This document shows, piece after piece, positions 58,906 through 62,417 of a stretch of DNA of 62,417 nt (position 1 is its first letter; each line of letters starts with the position of its first letter). The notes below the pieces were generated by a model, which saw only the letters and a program-made list of their open reading frames with translations, did no database searches and had not been told where the DNA came from. Origin of the DNA: CAYNSX01 sp964400165 (GTDB taxonomy: Bacteria > Armatimonadota > Hebobacteria > CAYNSX01); the NCBI GenBank assembly GCA_964400165.1, contig CAYNSX010000009.1, forward strand, positions 1-62,417. Reading direction: 5' to 3'. Both the position numbers and the translations under genes were made by a program.

Positions 58906-60108
58906 TCAGCGGCGGCTCAACGCGGCGACCGGGTCGAGGCCGGCTGCGTGACGGGCAGGCAGGACGCCAAAGACCGTGCCGACGACGATGGACACGGCAA
59001 GCGCGGCCGCGACAGCCCAGGTGGGCGGACTGGCGGGCAATTGCGGAACGAACCCAACCAGAATGCGCACGGCGATCCAGCCGATGAGCAGGCCGAGCAG
59101 GCCGCCGCCGGTCCCGATCAGCGCGGCCTCGACGAGAAAGACGCGCAGCACCTGGCCGCGGTGGACACCGACGGCCTTGAGCAGCCCGACTTCGCCGGTG
59201 CGTTCGGAGACCGAGACCAGCATCACATTCATAATCCCGAGCCCGGCGACGGAGAGCGAAATGGCGGCGATGCCGGCGAGGGCGAGTGTCAGGACGCCGA
59301 AGATGGCGGTGAAGGCGGAGAGGACGGCGTCCTGTGTGATGACGGTGAAGTCTTCTTCGCCGTGGCGTGCGGTGAGCAGCGCCAGGGTCTGCGTGCGGAC
59401 GGCGGTGATGTCCGCGGCGGCGTGCAGTTGAATCATGATGCGGAAGAGGGAAGTGCGGTTGAACATGCGCATGCCGGTCGTCACCGGGATGACGGCGACC
59501 TCATCCATATTGAGACCCATATTGACGCCCTGCGGTTCGAGGACGCCGATGACGCGCATCCGCCAGTCGCCGACGCGCAACACCTGACCGACGGCGCTGA
59601 CGCCGGGGAAGAGTTCGGCGGCGACTTTGTGACCGAGGACGACGACCGGCGCGCCGCGGCCGAGGTCGCCGGCGGGCAGGAAGTCGCCGCTGGCCAGGTG
59701 CATGTGGCGCACGAACATCATGTCGCGGCTGGTGCCGGCGACGGCGACATCGCGGCGCCGGTCGCCGAAGGCGACGGAGCCGCTGCCGACAACGAGCGGG
59801 ACAATATAGCGGGCGCCGCGCACCTGCTGCCGCAGAGTGGCGAGGTCGTCGAGGGTCAGGTCGTTAGGGACACCGGAGAAGCCGGGATAGAAGCCGGAGG
59901 TCTCGGTCTTGCCGGGCAGGACGAGCAGCAGGTTGGAACCGATGGCGGAGAACTGGTCGGTGACATAGCGCCGGGCGCCTTCGCCGAGGGCGGTGAGCGC
60001 GACGACGGCGGCGACGCCGATGGCGACGCCGAGGAGCGAGAGGACCGTGCGCAGCCGGTGGCGCAGGAGCGCAGTCAGGCAGAAGTCCATCAGGTCGCGG
60101 GCGGTCAT
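58906..60108 (-). CDS. ABC exporter permease, FtsX/MacB type (first)
   Basis: 400 residues. Same architecture and ancestry as the next gene: LTALLRHRLRTVLSLLGVAIGVAAVVALTALGEG, LVLPGKTETSG, SERTGEVGLLKAVGVHRGQV and C-terminal AAGLDPVAALSRR. The two permeases could form a heterodimer. The start overlaps the ATPase stop as ATGA. Confidence 0.92.
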   Translation of the reverse strand: MTARDLMDFCLTALLRHRLRTVLSLLGVAIGVAAVVALTALGEGARRYVTDQFSAIGSNLLLVLPGKTETSGFYPGFSGVPNDLTLDDLATLRQQVRGARYIVPLVVGSGSVAFGDRRRDVAVAGTSRDMMFVRHMHLASGDFLPAGDLGRGAPVVVLGHKVAAELFPGVSAVGQVLRVGDWRMRVIGVLEPQGVNMGLNMDEVAVIPVTTGMRMFNRTSLFRIMIQLHAAADITAVRTQTLALLTARHGEEDFTVITQDAVLSAFTAIFGVLTLALAGIAAISLSVAGLGIMNVMLVSVSERTGEVGLLKAVGVHRGQVLRVFLVEAALIGTGGGLLGLLIGWIAVRILVGFVPQLPASPPTWAVAAALAVSIVVGTVFGVLPARHAAGLDPVAALSRR

Positions 60109-60821
60109 GCGGGCAGCGGGGCGAGCAGATGCTCGGCGCGCAGGTCGCGGCCGGCGACGCGGTGGACGATGCGGCCGTCGCGCAACACCAGGACGCGCTG
60201 CGCGCGGCGGGCGAGTTCGGGGTTGTGCGTGACGACGAGGAGCGTCAACCCGGCGGCGTTCATCCGTTCGAGGAGCGCCATCACCTGCTCGCCGGAGGCG
60301 GTGTCGAGGTTGCCGGTGGGTTCGTCCACGAGCAGGATGCGTGGCTGCATAATCGTGGCGCGGGCGATGGCGACGCGCTGGCGCTCGCCGCCGGAGAGTT
60401 GATTGGGGCGGTGGTGCATGCGGGGGGCGAGGCCGACGGCGGTGAGCGCGGCGGCGACGCGGCGGCGGCGCTCGGGGCGAGGGACGCCGGCGAACATCAT
60501 CGGGAGTTCGACATTGCCGGCGGCGGTCAGGCGCGGGATGAGGTGAAAGAACTGAAACACGAAGCCGATCTTGTGGCGGCGGACTTCGGAGAGTTCACCT
60601 TCGGTCAATTCGCTGACCAGGTGGTCGTCGAGCCAATACGAGCCGGATGTGGGACGGTCGAGACAGCCGATGATGTTGAGCAGCGTGGACTTGCCCGAGC
60701 CGGAGGGGCCGATGATTGCGATGTAGTTGCCGGCGTCCACGGTTTCGGTGACATCCACCAAGGCATAGACCGGCTGGCCGCCCACTTCGTAAGTGCGGCA
60801 GACGCCGTCGAGGCGGATCAC
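60105..60821 (-). CDS. ABC exporter ATPase, LolD/MacB type
   Basis: 238 residues. Walker A IGPSGSGKSTLLNIIG, Q-loop FVFQFFHLIPRLTAAGNVELP, signature QLSGGERQRVAIARA, Walker B ILLVDEPTGNLD, His switch VVTHNPELA. The FVFQxFHLIPRLTA pattern places it in the MacB/LolD branch. It energises the two permeases. Overlaps the adaptor gene by ATGA. Confidence 0.95.
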   Translation of the reverse strand: MIRLDGVCRTYEVGGQPVYALVDVTETVDAGNYIAIIGPSGSGKSTLLNIIGCLDRPTSGSYWLDDHLVSELTEGELSEVRRHKIGFVFQFFHLIPRLTAAGNVELPMMFAGVPRPERRRRVAAALTAVGLAPRMHHRPNQLSGGERQRVAIARATIMQPRILLVDEPTGNLDTASGEQVMALLERMNAAGLTLLVVTHNPELARRAQRVLVLRDGRIVHRVAGRDLRAEHLLAPLPA

Positions 60822-61972
60822 CGCGGGGCGGGCTCCGTGGTCACGGTCACGCGGGCGCCGGCGATGATGTCCGTGCGGTCGAGCGTCATCACCACCTGGT
60901 CGCCCTCGGCGAGTCCGTCGGTGATTTCGGTGAACTCCCAGTTGCGCAGGCCGGTCTTCACCAGGCGCTCTTCGAGGCGGCCGTCGCGGACGATGAAGAC
61001 TTTGCCGCCCTCGAGCAGCGCCGCGGTCGGGATGCGCAACACCGATTCGCGGGCGCTCAAGACGATTTCGACATCAGCGGAAGTGCCGGGGAGGAGCACA
61101 TCACCACCGGGCGCTTCGTCGATTTCGACTTCGACATCGACGGTGCGGTTCTGTTCGAGGATGTCGAGGACGAAGGGCGCCACGCGCACGACATGGCCGG
61201 CGAATTTGCGGTCGGGAAAGGGGTCGAGGGTGACGAGCGTCGCCTGGCCGGCGCGGATGCGTGACGAGTCGACTTCGTTGATGGGCGCCAGGATGTAGAG
61301 GCTCGAGGGATCGAGCAGGTCCACGACGGGCGGGATGGGGACGCCGGGCGGCGAGGGCGTGATGAATTCGCCGACTTCGACGGTGAGCCGAGCCACGATG
61401 CCGCTGAACGGCGCCCGGATGACGGTCTTGGCAATTTCGTTCTGCAGGGCGTCGATGCGGGCGCGGGCGGCGTCGACGCCGGCACGCGACGCGCGGCAGC
61501 CGGCAGCGGCGGCCTGCGCGGCGACTTGCAACTGGTCGATGAAACTGGCGGAGACATACTGGCGCAGGGCCGGGTCCTGATAGCGCGCCAACTCGCGTGC
61601 CGCACGGTCGGCTTCCAGGCAGGCCTGGGATTGCCGGTCGCGCGCGGCGGCGAGGTCGTGCTGGGCCTGGTCGAGCGATGCGCGCTGCAACGAATCATCG
61701 AGGCGCAGAATCACCTGGCCGGCGGCGACGGCCTGCCCCTCACGCCGCTCGATGGCGGCGACGCGGCCGCCGATGTCGGGCGAGAGTTGCGCGCGGCGGC
61801 GAGCCGTCACCGTGCCCGCCTTCGAGTTGGTGACCGTTTCTTCGACGCGCCCGCGGGCGATGGCGACGACGCGGACTTCAATCGGCTTCGGCGCAAAGAC
61901 GGTGAGGCGCAGCACGATAATGCCGCCCACGCCGGCGCCGACCACCAACAGCCGAATCAGCCATTTGTACAC
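60818..61972 (-). CDS. Periplasmic adaptor (HlyD/MacA family)
   Basis: 384 residues from GTG 61972: membrane anchor WLIRLLVVGAGVGGIIVLRL, lipoyl half-motif VEETVTNSKAGTVTARRRAQLSPDIGGRVAAI, a coiled-coil hairpin (about 90-175), second half IRAPFSGIVARLTVEVGEFI, then beta-barrel and membrane-proximal domains (IPTAALLEGGKVFIV). It bridges the ABC permease to an outer-membrane channel, which is not encoded here. The in-frame extension upstream is repeat DNA. No Shine-Dalgarno sequence is visible. Confidence 0.92.
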   Translation of the reverse strand: MYKWLIRLLVVGAGVGGIIVLRLTVFAPKPIEVRVVAIARGRVEETVTNSKAGTVTARRRAQLSPDIGGRVAAIERREGQAVAAGQVILRLDDSLQRASLDQAQHDLAAARDRQSQACLEADRAARELARYQDPALRQYVSASFIDQLQVAAQAAAAGCRASRAGVDAARARIDALQNEIAKTVIRAPFSGIVARLTVEVGEFITPSPPGVPIPPVVDLLDPSSLYILAPINEVDSSRIRAGQATLVTLDPFPDRKFAGHVVRVAPFVLDILEQNRTVDVEVEIDEAPGGDVLLPGTSADVEIVLSARESVLRIPTAALLEGGKVFIVRDGRLEERLVKTGLRNWEFTEITDGLAEGDQVVMTLDRTDIIAGARVTVTTEPAPR

Positions 61973-62057
61973 GCGGACAGGGTAACAGGGAGGCGGGGAA
62001 TGGGGCGAGGGTGTGGGGTGTCGGAGGTGGGGTGTGAGACAGCGGAGATCGCCCACC

Positions 62058-62220
62058 TGGTAGCCCCGGAATTCCCATTCCGGAGTCTGCGCGGTGAACA
62101 CCGACCTCACCCCGCCCTGGGGGCCGGGGGTGAGGTTCAGTGAAGGAACAGGCGGGACGCCTGCGGTGACTGACATCACTCCCCCTCTCCTCACAGGAGA
62201 GGGGGACGGGGGGTGAGGCC
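62058..62220. repeat. Palindromic repeats upstream of the adaptor gene
   Basis: GTAGCCCCGGAATTCCCATTCCGG at about 62060, CCTCACCCCGCCCTGGGGGCCGGGGGTGAGG at about 62104-62134 and CCCCCTCTCCTCACAGGAGAGGGGG at about 62181-62205. These fill most of the gap 61973-62298. Confidence 0.75.
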
Positions 62221-62298
62221 GTCTGCCGGTCGCCGCAGGAATGCGGCTCCTACGGGTTCAGTTTCCCCGTTTCTCCGTTTCCCCTAGAATCGGCGGCA

Positions 62299-62417
62299 AT
62301 GGCATCCGACTTCAGCCAACAGAAACCCTCGCCCCGCCTTCGCCCCTCGACTGCGCTCGGGGCAAGTCACCCCTCTCCCAAGTACTTGGGAGAGGGGACG
62401 GGGGAGAGGGTTGAAGT
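62299..62417 (+). CDS. Start of a gene that runs off the window
   Basis: ATG 62299 lies eight bases after TAGAAT, the leaderless-type arrangement of rpsT and ligA. The frame stays open to the end for 39 codons. From about codon 10 it is made of repeat sequence: CGCCCCTCGACTGCGCTCGGGG, then a CCCCTCTCCCAAGTACTTGGGAGAGGGG element. Either the repeat entered an N-terminus in frame, or the ATG is chance. No family recognised. Confidence 0.35.
   Translation, partial: MASDFSQQKPSPRLRPSTALGASHPSPKYLGEGTGERVE

Noticed and set aside
58131..61298. Long acidic, Gly/Asp/Glu-rich plus-strand frames over the ABC exporter genes
   Set aside because: They are exact antisense shadows of the permease, ATPase and adaptor genes, whose motifs are unambiguous.

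Overview
The window is 62.4 kb of GC-rich chromosome from a diderm bacterium: it encodes a secretin (PilQ), PilM/N/O/P and MurJ. I cannot place the phylum. No rRNA, tRNA or CRISPR array was recognised. Nearly all long genes sit in polycistronic runs with ATGA, TGATG or TAATG overlaps. Intergenic DNA is filled with short palindromic repeats.

Layout. (1) 1-3968: murJ (cut by the window edge), rpsT, and aroQ followed by an M24 aminopeptidase. (2) 4090-21097, minus strand: one type IV pilus locus. In transcription order it holds an unknown membrane protein, an MglA-like GTPase, a DUF4388 protein, pilM, N, O, P, Q, B, T and C, a sigma factor fused to a degenerate GGDEF domain, two major-type pilins, and PilV-, PilW- and PilX-like proteins. 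(3) 21.5-28.2 kb: a DUF559 endonuclease inside repeats, a secreted DxxGxDxY-repeat protein divergent from a secreted protein with a pilus-N-like domain, purN and an alkaline-phosphatase-superfamily protein. (4) 28.5-37 kb: ligA, a HicBA pair, thiD with a NagD-like phosphatase, an ECF sigma factor with a hairpin leader, a parS-like palindrome in an AT-rich gap, then DUF2157 and GDYXXLXY membrane proteins. (5) 37.2-43.9 kb: four consecutive exported helical-repeat proteins, at least three clearly paralogous at their ends. (6) 44.2-53 kb: two secreted proteins, uvrA, and a lower-GC restriction-modification island whose nuclease start overlaps the uvrA stop, followed by an orphan HicB. (7) 53.4-62.4 kb: a methyltransferase, a four-gene operon (GbsR/MarR regulator, DCC-MBOAT fusion, small membrane protein, SDR39U1 epimerase), a MacAB-like ABC exporter of four genes, and the first codons of one more gene.

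Most notable: (a) the sigma/GGDEF-like fusion inside the pilus operon; (b) gene-end fragments lying beside the palindromic repeats at three places (phosphatase 3' end, permease 3' end, uvrA promoter and start), which look like duplication or deletion scars; (c) the parS-like site; (d) the tandem exported repeat-protein family with near-identical gene junctions; (e) the DCC-wax-synthase-like fusion operon. All functions are assigned by reading motifs; no database search was possible.
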